DNA of 64,000 nucleotides. It comes from JBGAPI01 sp044221335 (lineage in GTDB: Bacteria; Pseudomonadota; Gammaproteobacteria; Xanthomonadales; Ahniellaceae). Every line of letters begins with the position of its first letter. Position 1 is the stretch's first letter. Made by a program: the position numbers and the translations under genes. Shown here in pieces: positions 34,393 to 43,644 of this stretch. The notes below the pieces were generated by a model that saw only the letters and a program-made list of their open reading frames with translations, made no database searches and had not been told where the DNA came from. The stretch is from positions 1 to 64,000 of the forward strand of contig JBGAPI010000017.1 in NCBI GenBank assembly GCA_044221335.1, given 5' to 3'.

Positions 34393-35164
34393 CCTCGTCG
34401 TCGCCGTGGTCGCGGTGTTCGGCCTGGTCGGCTGCGGCAAGGGCATGGTGCATACGGACAACTCGCCGCCGCCGCCGCGCGACACGCCGGACCGGACGAA
34501 GGCGGTGGCCACCAATGTCAGTCTTGGACGCGCCTACCTGCAGAACGGGCAGTACAAGCTGGCGATGGAGCACCTTGAGAAGGCGCTGCAGCTGGATCCG
34601 AAGTCGACCGACGGGCACACGGTCTACGCCATCCTGCAGGAGAAGATCGGCCAGGACGAAGAGGCCGGCGCGCACTACAAGCGCGCGGTCGAGCTGTCGC
34701 CGAAGTCCGGCGACACCAACAACAACTACGGCGCCTACCTGTGCCGTCACCAGCGCTACGAGGAGGCCGACGCCGCCTTCGTCAAGGCACTGTCGGATCC
34801 GTTCTATGCGACCCCGGGGCTCGCCTGGGGCAACCGCGGCGCCTGCGCGCAGAACTCGGGCCGGCTGGACGTCGCCGAGGAGAGCTTCCGGCGCGCGCTC
34901 GAGCGCGACCCGGCACTGGCGGATCCGCTGCTGCACCTGGCGGCGATCCTGCAGGGCAAGGGCGACTCCATGAAGGCCCGGGCGTTCCTGCAGCGCTACG
35001 AATCCGCGGCGAAGCCGACCTCCGAGGCGCTGGCGCTCGCGATCCGGATCGAACTGTCCCTGGGCGACGCCCGGGCGGCATCGGACTACAAGAAGCGATT
35101 GCTTTCCGAATTCCCCGACTCGGCCGAAGCACAGAAGATCAAAGAGGCGAACGACACGCCATGA
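34382..35164 (+). CDS. pilF: Type IV pilus biogenesis/stability protein PilF/PilW (TPR lipoprotein)
   Basis: A 260-aa outer-membrane lipoprotein needed for PilQ secretin multimerisation in pilus systems. A lipoprotein signal ends in LVGC (Cys18). TPR units follow: NVSLGRAYLQNGQYKLAMEHLEKALQLDPKS, GAHYKRAVELSPKSGDTNNNYGAYLC, and further ones. It sits between rlmN and rodZ as in other gammaproteobacteria, overlapping rlmN by 11 nt and rodZ as ATGA. Confidence 0.92.
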
Positions 35165-36384
35165 GCCGCAAGAGAAAGCGCCACGCGCAGTTTTCCCCGA
35201 CGACGGCGACCGCCGCCACGGCGGCGGTCGACATCGCGAAGAACCAGCTGACCTTCGCGCTCCCGGAGGCGACCGACGCGTCCTCCAATGACGACGTGGC
35301 GGCGGGTCTCGCGGCCCAGCCGGCACTGGAGGAGGTCGCTCCTGCGGCGGAGGTGAAAGCGAGCGAGCGGGCGCAATTCGCCGAACTCGGCGAAGGCCGC
35401 GAACAGCGCCTCGAGTATGCCGCCGGCAGCGCGTCGGCACGCAGCGCGACCATCGCCGCGACGACGGCGTCGCCGGTCGCGGCCGCGAGCCACGTCCCCG
35501 CCGTGCTGGTCGGCCAGCGCCTGCGCGCCGCGCGCGAGAAGGCCGGCCGCAGCGTCGAGGACCTGTCGAAGCAGTTGCGCATCGCGCCGGGACTGATCCT
35601 CGCCATCGAAGCCGATCGCATCGCCGAAAGCGTGCCGGCGGTCTACGCACGCAGCTACCTGCGCGCCTACGCGCGGGCCGTGGGCCTGCCCGAATCGCTG
35701 GCCGAAGCGGTCGTCCCGAACGAGACGGCGGTGCCGGAACTGGTCTCGGTCAAGCCGCTGCGTCGTGCCGGAGTGCTGTCGAAGCTCGGCAACAACATGC
35801 TGTACATCGTGCTGACGCTGCTGATCGTCGGCCCGGTGGCCTGGGGTGCGCTGGAGGCCTCGCGCTTCCAGACCCAGGCGCCCGCCCGCCTGACGCCGCT
35901 CGACGTGGCCGCCACTCCGGCCCCTGTCAGCGCGCCGCCTGCTACCGTCGAGCCGCCGGCGACCCCGAGTCCGGAGGCCGCGAGCGCGCCGTCGACCATC
36001 GCGTCGCCGTCGACGACCGCGGTGCTGGCGGGAGCGCCCGCGAAGCCGCCGGTTCCGGCGAGCGAGGCCATCCCGGCAGACGAGCCGCACCGTCCGGTGG
36101 CGGCCTCGATGGCACCGCTGCCGCGCGGCGACGGCGGTCATCACGTCACCCTGAGCCTGAACCAGCAGAGCTGGGTGGAGATCCGCGGGGTCGACAACCA
36201 GCGGATCGAATACGCGATGCTGCCGGCTGGCACCGTCCGCAGCTACCAGATCTCCGGTCGTGCCGAGATGCTGATCGGCAATGCGCGCACCGCGCAGATC
36301 ACCGTCGACGACAAGCCGATCGACCTCGCGCCGTTCGTGCAGGGGAATGTGGCCAAGCTGGAGCTGAGCGACGCACTTCGGTAG
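35161..36384 (+). CDS. rodZ: RodZ-like cytoskeleton-associated protein with a long N-terminal extension
   Basis: RodZ links MreB to the elongation machinery. The 407-aa product has a Cro-like HTH at about residues 117-185 (LVGQRLRAAREKAGRSVEDLSKQLRI...YARSYLRAYARAVGLP), one membrane helix (about 213-230) and, after a Pro/Ala/Thr-rich linker, a C-terminal DUF4115 domain (VTLSLNQQSWVEIRGVDNQRIEYAMLPAGT). Unlike typical RodZ, where the HTH is near residue 1, about 115 residues of low-complexity Ala/Thr/Glu-rich sequence precede it. An ATG overlapping the pilF stop (ATGA) supports this start. Confidence 0.87.
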   Translation: MSRKRKRHAQFSPTTATAATAAVDIAKNQLTFALPEATDASSNDDVAAGLAAQPALEEVAPAAEVKASERAQFAELGEGREQRLEYAAGSASARSATIAATTASPVAAASHVPAVLVGQRLRAAREKAGRSVEDLSKQLRIAPGLILAIEADRIAESVPAVYARSYLRAYARAVGLPESLAEAVVPNETAVPELVSVKPLRRAGVLSKLGNNMLYIVLTLLIVGPVAWGALEASRFQTQAPARLTPLDVAATPAPVSAPPATVEPPATPSPEAASAPSTIASPSTTAVLAGAPAKPPVPASEAIPADEPHRPVAASMAPLPRGDGGHHVTLSLNQQSWVEIRGVDNQRIEYAMLPAGTVRSYQISGRAEMLIGNARTAQITVDDKPIDLAPFVQGNVAKLELSDALR

Positions 36385-36404
36385 TTGCGCTGCGCGAAGC
36401 TACC
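36380..36404. repeat. Stop-codon palindrome at the end of rodZ
   Basis: GGTAG and CTACC flank an imperfectly paired ttgcgc/gcgaag core; the TAG is the rodZ stop codon. It forms an imperfect hairpin of 25 nt. This is a different sequence from the GTAGGGCGG group but has the same placement. Confidence 0.5.
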
Positions 36405-36744
36405 GCAACAGGGGGCGTTCTCCGGTTGCCGGCGAATCGCCGAATCCTGGAAAGCCTTCAGCTCTGCGCGCAATGGTCGAAGGCCGGCGTAGCCCCTTCG
36501 GCTCGTGCCATCGCGAACCCTGCAGGCGACCGTCTCACGGCGCGAAGGAACGGAGTCCTCGCGATCCGATGGCGCTCCCCTCGATTCGCTCCGGCTCCCG
36601 ACGGCGTCCTTCGACGTCCTCTGCATGCCCAATCCCCCGACAGACGCAAGCGGCCGCAGGCCGCTTGCGTTATGCTGTGGGGCTTTCGCGTCGGCCGCAC
36701 CGCGGCCAACATTTTGCTTACAAACCAGTGGGTAGATTTCCGGC
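36405..36744. other. Non-coding gap between rodZ and yfgM
   Basis: No convincing gene is visible; short open frames on both strands lack recognisable motifs and are rich in Arg and Ser. A perfect 12-bp stem with a GCA loop lies at 36644-36670 (ACGCAAGCGGCC and its complement) without a T-run. The position corresponds to where ispG and hisS lie in the usual cluster. A TATGCT box at 36671-36676 could serve the downstream gene. Confidence 0.5.
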
Positions 36745-37491
36745 ATGAGCTCGATTGATCAGATGGACGAGTACGAGCGCAGCGAATTGGTGCGCTCGTG
36801 GATTCGGGAGAACGGCGGTTCGGTCGTGGTCGGCGTCATCGCCGGTCTCGCGCTGGTGCTCGGCTACTCGCAATGGCAGCAGCACACCCGCGAGCGCCTG
36901 CAGAGCGCCGAGGTGCAGTTCAATGCCTACGTCAAGGCGGTCGACGCCAAGGACAACGATGGCGCCGAGAAGATCCTGGCCGAAGTGAACACCAAGTTCG
37001 GCGACAGCGCCTACGCCCAGTTCGCCGCGATGAAGGAAGCCCAGCGCAAGGCCGAGGCCGGCGACACCGACGGCGCGATCAAGGCGCTGGAAGCGATGAA
37101 GGCCGGCGCCAAGCTGCCGGCGCTGGCCGATGTCGCCAACGTGCGCCTGGCCGAGCTGAAGCTGGCCAAGGGCGACTTCGACGGCGCGCTCGCCAACGCG
37201 CAGGCCGTCACGACCAGCGGCTACAAGTCGCAGGGGGCCGAACTCCGTGGCGACGCGCTGGTCGGTCTCAAGCGTCCGGCGGATGCCTTCAAGGCCTACG
37301 AGGACGCGCTCGCCGCCATGGATGCCAACGCGCCGGGTCGCGACTCCGTCGAGATGAAGCGCGACGACGTCGCCGTCGCCACCACCGCCGCGGCTCCGAC
37401 GGCTCCGGCGACGCCGGCTGCTCCCGCCACCACCCCGGCTCCGGCTTCCGCGCCGGCGGCCGCCACCGACGAGAACAAGGGCAAGTCCTGA
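36745..37491 (+). CDS. yfgM: YfgM-like tetratricopeptide protein, SecYEG/BamB-associated
   Basis: A 248-aa inner-membrane protein with one helix (VVVGVIAGLALVLGYSQWQ, about residues 27-45) and a periplasmic TPR-like domain. The N-terminus DQMDEYERSELVRSWIRENGGSVVVGV is the YfgM/TPR_21 signature. In E. coli YfgM works with PpiD at the Sec translocon. The C-terminal 40 residues are an Ala/Pro/Thr-rich tail. The stop codon overlaps the bamB start by one nt (TGATG), giving yfgM-bamB coupling. Confidence 0.9.
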   Translation: MSSIDQMDEYERSELVRSWIRENGGSVVVGVIAGLALVLGYSQWQQHTRERLQSAEVQFNAYVKAVDAKDNDGAEKILAEVNTKFGDSAYAQFAAMKEAQRKAEAGDTDGAIKALEAMKAGAKLPALADVANVRLAELKLAKGDFDGALANAQAVTTSGYKSQGAELRGDALVGLKRPADAFKAYEDALAAMDANAPGRDSVEMKRDDVAVATTAAAPTAPATPAAPATTPAPASAPAAATDENKGKS

Positions 37492-38663
37492 TGAACATGC
37501 GTGCGTTGTTGTTGCTCGCGGCCTCGACTGTCGCGCTGTCCGGCTGCAACAGCGGTTTCTTCAAGAGCTTCAAGAGTTCGTCGAAGGACAACGTCGACCC
37601 GCCGGCCGAACTGGTCGCCTTCACGCCGACGGTGACGGTCAAGCGCCTCTGGTCGGACGGCCTCGGTGACGGCGGTGCAAAGGCCGGGCTGCGCCTGACG
37701 CCGGCCTTCGCGGACGGCAAGGTCTATGCCGATTCGGCCGACGGCCGGGTCTACGCCTTCGACGCGTCGAGCGGTCGCAAGCTGTGGTCCTACGAGGCGA
37801 AGACGCGTCTCGCCTCCGGTCCCGCGGTCGGCGATGGACTCTGCGTCGTCGGCGGACGTCAGGGCGAGGTGATCGCGCTCGACGCCGGCAGTGGCGCGGA
37901 ACGCTGGCGCGCCAAGGTCTCGTCCGAGGTCTATGCCGCGCCCGGCGTCGGCAGCGGCAAGGTGGTGGTGCGCTCGCACGACGGCCGCGTGTTCGGCCTC
38001 GACGCATCCGACGGCGCCCGCCGCTGGGTCTACGACCGCAGCGAACCGCTGCTGACCCTGCGCGGCAACAGCCCGCCCGTGGTCGGCGCCGGCCAGGCCT
38101 TCGTCGGCTTCGACGACGGCAAGCTGCTGGCGCTCGCGCTGGACGACGGCAAGGTGATCTGGGAACAGGTGGTGGGCCAGTCCGAAGGACGCACCGAAGT
38201 CGAGCGCCTGATCGACATCGACGGTCCGATCGCGTTCGCCCGCGGCGCGCTGTTCACGGTGACCTACCGCGGCCAGCTGGCGGCGCTGGCGGCCGACTCC
38301 GGCCGGGTGCTGTGGAGCCGCGACATGTCGTCCTACGGCGGCGTCGCCCTGTCCGACGACAAGCTGGTGGTGACCGACGTCGACGGCACGGTCTGGGCGA
38401 TCGATCCGTCCACCGGCGCGTCGATGTGGAGCCAGACGAAGCTGGCGCACCGGTTGCTGACCTCGCCGGCGATCGTCGGCGGCTATGCGGTGGTCGGTGA
38501 CGTCGAAGGCTATGTGCACTGGCTGAAGCTCGACGACGGCTCCTTCGCGGCGCGCGAGCGCCTCGATCGCAAGGGCGTGCGCGCGCCGCCGCTCGCCGCC
38601 GGCTCGATCGTCTATGTGGTCGGCGTGAAGGGCGACCTCGCCGCGTACTCCACCGGCGGCTGA
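37491..38663 (+). CDS. bamB: Outer membrane assembly lipoprotein BamB
   Basis: A 390-aa beta-propeller of the BAM complex that inserts outer-membrane proteins. The lipoprotein signal ends in LSGC (Cys19). PQQ-like repeats follow: DSADGRVYAFDASSGRKLWSYEAKT, GRQGEVIALDAGSGAERWRAKVSSE, SHDGRVFGLDASDGARRWVYDR, and others, about eight blades. RTEVERLIDIDGPIAF is conserved in BamB. It ends before a strong terminator. Confidence 0.94.
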   Translation: MNMRALLLLAASTVALSGCNSGFFKSFKSSSKDNVDPPAELVAFTPTVTVKRLWSDGLGDGGAKAGLRLTPAFADGKVYADSADGRVYAFDASSGRKLWSYEAKTRLASGPAVGDGLCVVGGRQGEVIALDAGSGAERWRAKVSSEVYAAPGVGSGKVVVRSHDGRVFGLDASDGARRWVYDRSEPLLTLRGNSPPVVGAGQAFVGFDDGKLLALALDDGKVIWEQVVGQSEGRTEVERLIDIDGPIAFARGALFTVTYRGQLAALAADSGRVLWSRDMSSYGGVALSDDKLVVTDVDGTVWAIDPSTGASMWSQTKLAHRLLTSPAIVGGYAVVGDVEGYVHWLKLDDGSFAARERLDRKGVRAPPLAAGSIVYVVGVKGDLAAYSTGG

Positions 38664-38683
38664 TCCGCCCGGCGGTGTCGAGC

Positions 38684-38711
38684 AACGGCGCGCCCCCGGG
38701 CGCGCCGTTTT
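38684..38711 (+). terminator. Rho-independent terminator after bamB
   Basis: AACGGCGCGCCC and GGGCGCGCCGTT form a stem of up to 12 bp, and TT continues the T-run before C. It lies 21 nt after the bamB stop and resembles the terminator at 9952-9979. Confidence 0.88.
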
Positions 38712-38787
38712 CACGTCCGCGTGTGGCAAGCTTCGCTCATCGTTCGGGGTCGTCGCACCCCTCACTCTTCCGTCCGAGGACCCGCGC

Positions 38788-40182
38788 ATGTTGCCGGTCG
38801 TAGCCCTGGTCGGCCGACCCAACGTCGGCAAGTCCACCCTGTTCAACGCGCTGACCAACACCCGCGACGCGCTCGTCGCCGACCGCCCCGGCGTGACCCG
38901 CGATCGGCACTACGGCGTCTGCCGGCTCGGCGCACGCCCGTTCGTGGTGGTCGACACCGGCGGCCTGACCGGCGAAGACGACGGCCTGTCCGGCCTCGCC
39001 GCGAAACAGGTCGATGCCGCGCTCGACGAGGCCGCCGTCGCGGTCCTGGTGCTCGACGCCAAGGACGGCGCGATGCCGGACGACCGCGCGATCCTCGACA
39101 AGCTGCGCCGCCGCGGCATCACCATCCTGGTCGCGCTCAACAAGTGCGACGGCGAGGACGAGGCCGGCGTGCGTGCCGAGTTCGCCCGCCTCGGTGCGAC
39201 CGACGCGATCGCGATGTCGGCGGCGCATCGCCGCGGCGTCGACGTGCTGGTCGCGCGCTCGATCGCCGAGCTGCCGGCGGATGCGCCGATCGTCGATCCG
39301 GGCGTCGCCGATCCCGGCATCAAGGTCGCGATCATCGGCCGCCCCAACGTCGGCAAGTCCACCCTGGTCAATCGGCTGCTCGGCGAGGAGCGGGTGATCA
39401 CCTCCGACGTCGCCGGCACCACCCGCGACGCGATCAGCGTGGCGCTGGAGCGTGACGGCGTGAAGTACACGCTGATCGATACCGCCGGCGTGCGGCGCCG
39501 CGCACGCGTCGAGGACGCGGTCGAGAAGTTCTCGGTGATCAAGACCCTGCAGGCGATCGACGCCGCCCACGTCGCGGTGGTGATGCTCGACGCCGGCGAG
39601 AACGTCACCGACCAGGACGCGACGGTACTAGCGCATGCGCTGGAGTCCGGGCGCGCTCTGGTGATCGCCGTCAACAAGTGGGACGGGCAGGACCAGTACA
39701 CGCGCGATCGCTGCAAGTCCGAGCTGGAACGCCGCCTGGATTTCGTGCCCTATGCGACCCGAGTGTTCATCTCTGCGAAGCACGGCTCAGGCCTGGCCGA
39801 GCTGATGAAGGCGGTGCAGCGTGCCCACCGCGCGGCGTTCCGCGAGATGTCGGCGAAGGAACTGACCGACACGCTGGAAGCGGCCTACGAGTCCTTCCAG
39901 CCGCCGGTGGTCTCCGGCCGCACCGCGAAGCTGCGCTACGCCCACATGGGCGGCAAGAACCCGCCGACCATCATCATCCACGGCAGCCGTGTCCGCACGC
40001 TGCCGGACAGCTACAAGCGCTATCTCGAGAACACCTATCGCAAGCGCTTCCGCCTCGAAGGCACGCCGGTGCGCATCGAATTCCGCGATGGCGAGAATCC
40101 CTACGAAGGGAAGAAGAACGTGCTCACGGAGCGGCAGGTCCAGAAGCGCCGTCGGATGATCAAGAAGATGAAGGGTCGCTAG
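38788..40182 (+). CDS. der: Ribosome-assembly GTPase Der (EngA)
   Basis: Der has two tandem GTPase domains and a KH-like domain and acts in 50S subunit maturation. VALVGRPNVGKSTLFNALT and VAIIGRPNVGKSTLVNRLL are the two P-loops. DTGGLTG and DTAGVRR are the switch II motifs, and NKCD and NKWD the G4 motifs. The KH region holds YAHMGGKNPPTIIIHGS. The 464 aa are normal. GAGGA upstream supports the ATG. Confidence 0.97.
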   Translation: MLPVVALVGRPNVGKSTLFNALTNTRDALVADRPGVTRDRHYGVCRLGARPFVVVDTGGLTGEDDGLSGLAAKQVDAALDEAAVAVLVLDAKDGAMPDDRAILDKLRRRGITILVALNKCDGEDEAGVRAEFARLGATDAIAMSAAHRRGVDVLVARSIAELPADAPIVDPGVADPGIKVAIIGRPNVGKSTLVNRLLGEERVITSDVAGTTRDAISVALERDGVKYTLIDTAGVRRRARVEDAVEKFSVIKTLQAIDAAHVAVVMLDAGENVTDQDATVLAHALESGRALVIAVNKWDGQDQYTRDRCKSELERRLDFVPYATRVFISAKHGSGLAELMKAVQRAHRAAFREMSAKELTDTLEAAYESFQPPVVSGRTAKLRYAHMGGKNPPTIIIHGSRVRTLPDSYKRYLENTYRKRFRLEGTPVRIEFRDGENPYEGKKNVLTERQVQKRRRMIKKMKGR

Positions 40183-40184
40183 CG

Positions 40185-40212
40185 GTAGGGCGGCCACTGG
40201 CCGCCATCGCGA
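40185..40212. repeat. Palindrome just after der
   Basis: GTAGGGCGGCCACTGGCCGCC plus ATCGCGA, 28 bp identical (in inverse orientation) to 28065-28092. It starts three nt after the TAG of der. The left arm of an inverted pair with 40532-40552 flanks about 320 bp with no gene. Confidence 0.8.
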
Positions 40213-40531
40213 TGCGGCCGGATGAAAATCCATCTCCGCGACTGCGCGAGCGGCGGAAGTCGCGACGCTCAGCACTTCTGGACATCGATCGCAAGCGCGA
40301 CATCGCAGCACTTCACTGCTCGATCTGTCGTTCACCAGGAGTCGCCGACACCATGCTCGTCATCGGTCGCACCGACTTCATGCTGCCGTTCGCCGACCCC
40401 AGGCAGACGATGCCGGGAGTCGAGCCGCTGGACTGCCCGGGCGACACCGATCCGGAAGACGGGATCGCTGATCACGCGATCCGCCGTGTCGTTCGCGGCT
40501 TCCGCCGCTCCCGCATGATGCGTGTCGCGGC
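40213..40531. other. Non-coding DNA between two inverted palindromes
   Basis: The der/GGDEF gap has no recognisable gene. The small open frames lack family motifs and carry no ribosome sites. It is bounded by two inverted copies of the GTAGGGCGGCCA palindrome. It could be decayed mobile DNA or simply a convergent 3-prime region. Confidence 0.4.
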
Positions 40532-40552
40532 GGCGGCCAGTGGCCGCCCTAC
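40532..40552. repeat. Stop-codon palindrome at the end of the GGDEF gene
   Basis: It is GGCGGCCAGTGGCCGCC followed by CTAC; CTA at 40549-40551 is the TAG stop (minus strand) of the GGDEF gene. It is an inverted copy of the unit at 40185. Confidence 0.75.
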
Positions 40553-43500
40553 TGCGCGGATTCCGATCGTTCGATGCGCCGGTAGCGCCGCTGCCCGGCT
40601 GTCGACAACGCGCCCTCAGCACTCACCAGCGCCGCCGCGTTCCGCCCCGTCTGCTTGATCGCGTACAGCGCGTCGTCCGCCGCGGCCATCGCCGACTCGA
40701 AGTCGCGGCCGGCGGCGGGATCGGGGAAGCCGACCGCGCCGAGGGAGACGGTGATGTCGAGGCGGAGGCCGCCCGCTTCGATCGGGGCGTCGGAGATCTC
40801 GTGCAGCAGGCGCTCGATCAGGCCCGCGTACTCGGCCGGTTCGAGATCCCGCAGGATCAGCAGGAATTCCTCGCCGCCCATCCGGCCGACGAAGTCGGAG
40901 CGGCGCTGGAAGCCCGCCAGCCGCCTCGCGATCTCCACCAGCACGCGATCGCCGATGGCATGGCCGTAGCTGTCGTTGACCCGCTTGAAGAAGTCGATGT
41001 CGGCCAGCACCAGCAGGGCGCGGGCGTGGGACGCGCCGGCCTCGATCCGGCGCAGGATCCGGTCGGGTTCCCCACGGGTCTGCTCGGCGAACGCGCGGCG
41101 GTTGGACAGGCCGGTGAGCGGGTCGGTCAGAGAGGCGCGTTCCAGCCGGGCCATCGCCTCCTCGAGGTCGGCGGTGCGCGATTCGACGATGCGGGCGAGC
41201 TCGGCCGCACGACGTTCGCTGCGGTAGGCGCGCAGTCGCCCCGCGGAGACGCCGGCGGCGATCAGCAGAAGGGCGGCGGCGGCCAGGATCCAAGGGCTCT
41301 GCCACCAGGGCGAGCGCACGCTGAAGCGGAACTGCTGCGGGCCGTAGATCAGGCCGTCGGCATCGCGCGCGCTGAGCTCGAAGGTGTAGCTCCCGGGAGG
41401 CAGTCGCTCGTAGCGCGCCTGCGCCTGCGGCTGCCAGTCTCCGCCGACGCTGTAGGGGCCGGCCAGTCGCGCGCGGTAGCGGATCCGCTGCTCGCGCTCG
41501 AAGCTCAGCAGTCGATAGTCGAAGTGGAGGCTGTTGCGTTCGGCCGCCAGCGCGACGCCGTCGGCGAGCAGGGCGCCGTCGATGTCGCTGGCGGCCACGA
41601 TGTCGAGCCGCGCCGACTCGGTCTGCGGCAGCTCCGATTCCGGCTCGAAGGCCATCAGGCCGAGCGAGGTCGAGGCGTAGACGTGATCCTGCTCGTCGAC
41701 CAGCAGGTTGGCGCCGGAGCGCAGCTGGGCGGCCGCGAGGCCGTCGGCGCGGTCGTAGCGATCCCCATCGATGACGCCGTCGTGGTCGGCGAGGCTGGAA
41801 GGAAAGCGCAGGGCGACGGTCGAGCCGAACACCCATGCCCGGTGACGGCCATCGACCGCGATGCCGTGCACCATGCCGATATCCTGCCGGAACGACAGCC
41901 GTCGGCAGGCAGCGGGTTCCGACAGGTCCGCCCGCGCGACGCCGTCTGCCAGGCCGAGCCAGAGCAGGCGGCGCTGCGGCTGCTGTTCGAGGGTCAAGGT
42001 ACGCACCAGGTCCTTGCCTATGCACGGAAACGCGATGGGCTCGATCCGTCCGTCGCCGTCGATCCGGCTGACGCCGCGATCGCTCGACATCCAGATCACG
42101 CGACCGAGGTCGTCCGAGGTCATTGCCGTCACCTGGCTGCGGTCGTCCGACTCGCCGGGCAGATTCGCCCGCACCAGGCCGTCGCGCGCGCTCCAGCGCG
42201 CCAGCCCGTGTCCGGTGCCGAACCAGACCGTGGGATTCGCGCCGCCGAGGGCGGCGATCTGGTTGACTCCGACCGCAGGCAGGGCGGAGTTGTCGATGTT
42301 GAATTCGCTGACCGTACCCGTGCCGGTGACCCGCAACGCCTGCCGGTCGGTCGCGATCCACAAGGCGCCGTCGCCGGCGAGTTGCACGTCCTTGACCGTG
42401 CGGTCGCCGTAGGGCGGGGGAACGAAGTCCTCCCAGCGACCCTGGTGCCAGCGCCGAGCGCCGCGCGCCGTGCCGATCCAGATCGAGCGGCTGCCGTCGG
42501 GAAACCGGCTCTGGCCGATGCCATAGACGTTGCGATCGGGCAGCCCGAAGCGCTCGTCGAGCGCGATGAACTGGCCCGGGTCGCGGCGGGCGATGCCGGC
42601 ATCGATGCTGCCGATCCACAGGGTACGGCGGGTGCTGCCTACGGTGGAGATCAGCAGGGCCTGGGTGTCGTTGCTCGGCAGGCCGCTGGTCGTGCCCTGC
42701 AGCAGCCAGCTGCCGTCGGTGCGGAAGGTGGCGAGACCGCCGGGGCGAAGTGTCGCGTAGAGCTGCGGCACGCCGTTCTGCGAGACGGCCGGCTGGAAGG
42801 CGAACACCATCGCGGTCGGGAATCCGTTGCCGGCGCCGTAGGCGACCAGCCGCTCGCCGTCCCAGCGGGCGAGGCCGCGGCCGCAGCCGATCCACAGGTC
42901 CTCGTCGTCGCGGCCGCCCCAGGTCACGAGCGCGCGCACCGCGTCGTTCGGCAGGCCGTCGGATTTTCCGAGGTGGATCGCCGCGCGTTCGGGCGCCTCC
43001 GACAGCGGGCGGTCGATCCGGCGCACGCCGTCGAACACCGTGCCGAGCCAGAGCACGTCCACGCCCTTGACCCGGCCCGGGAGCACGCGGTATGCGGCGA
43101 TCCCGTCCGCCGCGGCCAGCGGCGTGCAGCGGTCGGCGTCGCACAGCCGCACGCCGGCGCTGCCCGCGACCCAGAGGCGCGCGGCGTCCGCCGGCTGCAG
43201 GTCGGAAACCTCGTCTTCCGCCGACGCTCCGTCGGGTTGTCGCCACTGGCCGCTGCGGGGGTCGCGGTGCCACAGGCCGAGCCCGTCGATGCCGGCCCAC
43301 AGCCCGCCCGCGGCGTCGGCGCGCAGCGCGCGCACCGGCGCGCGCGTCAGCTGCGGCAGCGCGACCGGTTGCCAGCGGATGCCGTCGTAGCGCGACAGGC
43401 CGACCTCGGTACCCGCGTAGACGAAGCCGTCGCGGCCCTGCGCAAGGGACAGGATCGACAGGTTGGACAGGCCGTCGGAACTGCTGAAGTGGCGATACGT

Positions 43501-43644
43501 CCGCCAGAAGAATTCGGTGCCGACGGTCTGGGGCGGGCCCGCGGCGGCGGCCGGTTGCGCGCCGGCGCGCGGGATCGCGCCGGGGAGCGCGGCGACGAGC
43601 AGCGCAGTGGCGAGCCAGGGGCGCATGCGCGGATTGTGGCGCAT
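40549..43644 (-). CDS. Beta-propeller/Y_Y_Y sensor diguanylate cyclase (GGDEF)
   Basis: This 1031-aa membrane sensor likely makes cyclic di-GMP. A signal peptide (WLATALLVAALPGAIPRAGA) precedes a large periplasmic region of Reg_prop-type propeller repeats (for example DGLSNLSILSLAQGRDGFVYAGTEVGLSRYDG; GRDDEDLWIGCGRGLARWDG; FPDGSRSIWIGTARGARRW). It ends in a Y_Y_Y-like domain (RYRARLAGPYSVGG...YTFELSARDADG). One helix lies at about 782-805, then a GGDEF domain with intact GGEEF at about 922-926 and DFFKRVNDSYGHAIGD. The RxxD I-site is not evident. The start may be the second ATG at 43626. Output activity is inferred from the motif. Confidence 0.9.
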   Translation of the reverse strand: MRHNPRMRPWLATALLVAALPGAIPRAGAQPAAAAGPPQTVGTEFFWRTYRHFSSSDGLSNLSILSLAQGRDGFVYAGTEVGLSRYDGIRWQPVALPQLTRAPVRALRADAAGGLWAGIDGLGLWHRDPRSGQWRQPDGASAEDEVSDLQPADAARLWVAGSAGVRLCDADRCTPLAAADGIAAYRVLPGRVKGVDVLWLGTVFDGVRRIDRPLSEAPERAAIHLGKSDGLPNDAVRALVTWGGRDDEDLWIGCGRGLARWDGERLVAYGAGNGFPTAMVFAFQPAVSQNGVPQLYATLRPGGLATFRTDGSWLLQGTTSGLPSNDTQALLISTVGSTRRTLWIGSIDAGIARRDPGQFIALDERFGLPDRNVYGIGQSRFPDGSRSIWIGTARGARRWHQGRWEDFVPPPYGDRTVKDVQLAGDGALWIATDRQALRVTGTGTVSEFNIDNSALPAVGVNQIAALGGANPTVWFGTGHGLARWSARDGLVRANLPGESDDRSQVTAMTSDDLGRVIWMSSDRGVSRIDGDGRIEPIAFPCIGKDLVRTLTLEQQPQRRLLWLGLADGVARADLSEPAACRRLSFRQDIGMVHGIAVDGRHRAWVFGSTVALRFPSSLADHDGVIDGDRYDRADGLAAAQLRSGANLLVDEQDHVYASTSLGLMAFEPESELPQTESARLDIVAASDIDGALLADGVALAAERNSLHFDYRLLSFEREQRIRYRARLAGPYSVGGDWQPQAQARYERLPPGSYTFELSARDADGLIYGPQQFRFSVRSPWWQSPWILAAAALLLIAAGVSAGRLRAYRSERRAAELARIVESRTADLEEAMARLERASLTDPLTGLSNRRAFAEQTRGEPDRILRRIEAGASHARALLVLADIDFFKRVNDSYGHAIGDRVLVEIARRLAGFQRRSDFVGRMGGEEFLLILRDLEPAEYAGLIERLLHEISDAPIEAGGLRLDITVSLGAVGFPDPAAGRDFESAMAAADDALYAIKQTGRNAAALVSAEGALSTAGQRRYRRIERSESAQ

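Noticed and set aside
36243..36746. 167-aa minus-strand and several plus-strand frames in the rodZ-yfgM gap
   Set aside because: They are Arg/Ser-rich, lack motifs and one overlaps the end of rodZ. I consider the gap non-coding.
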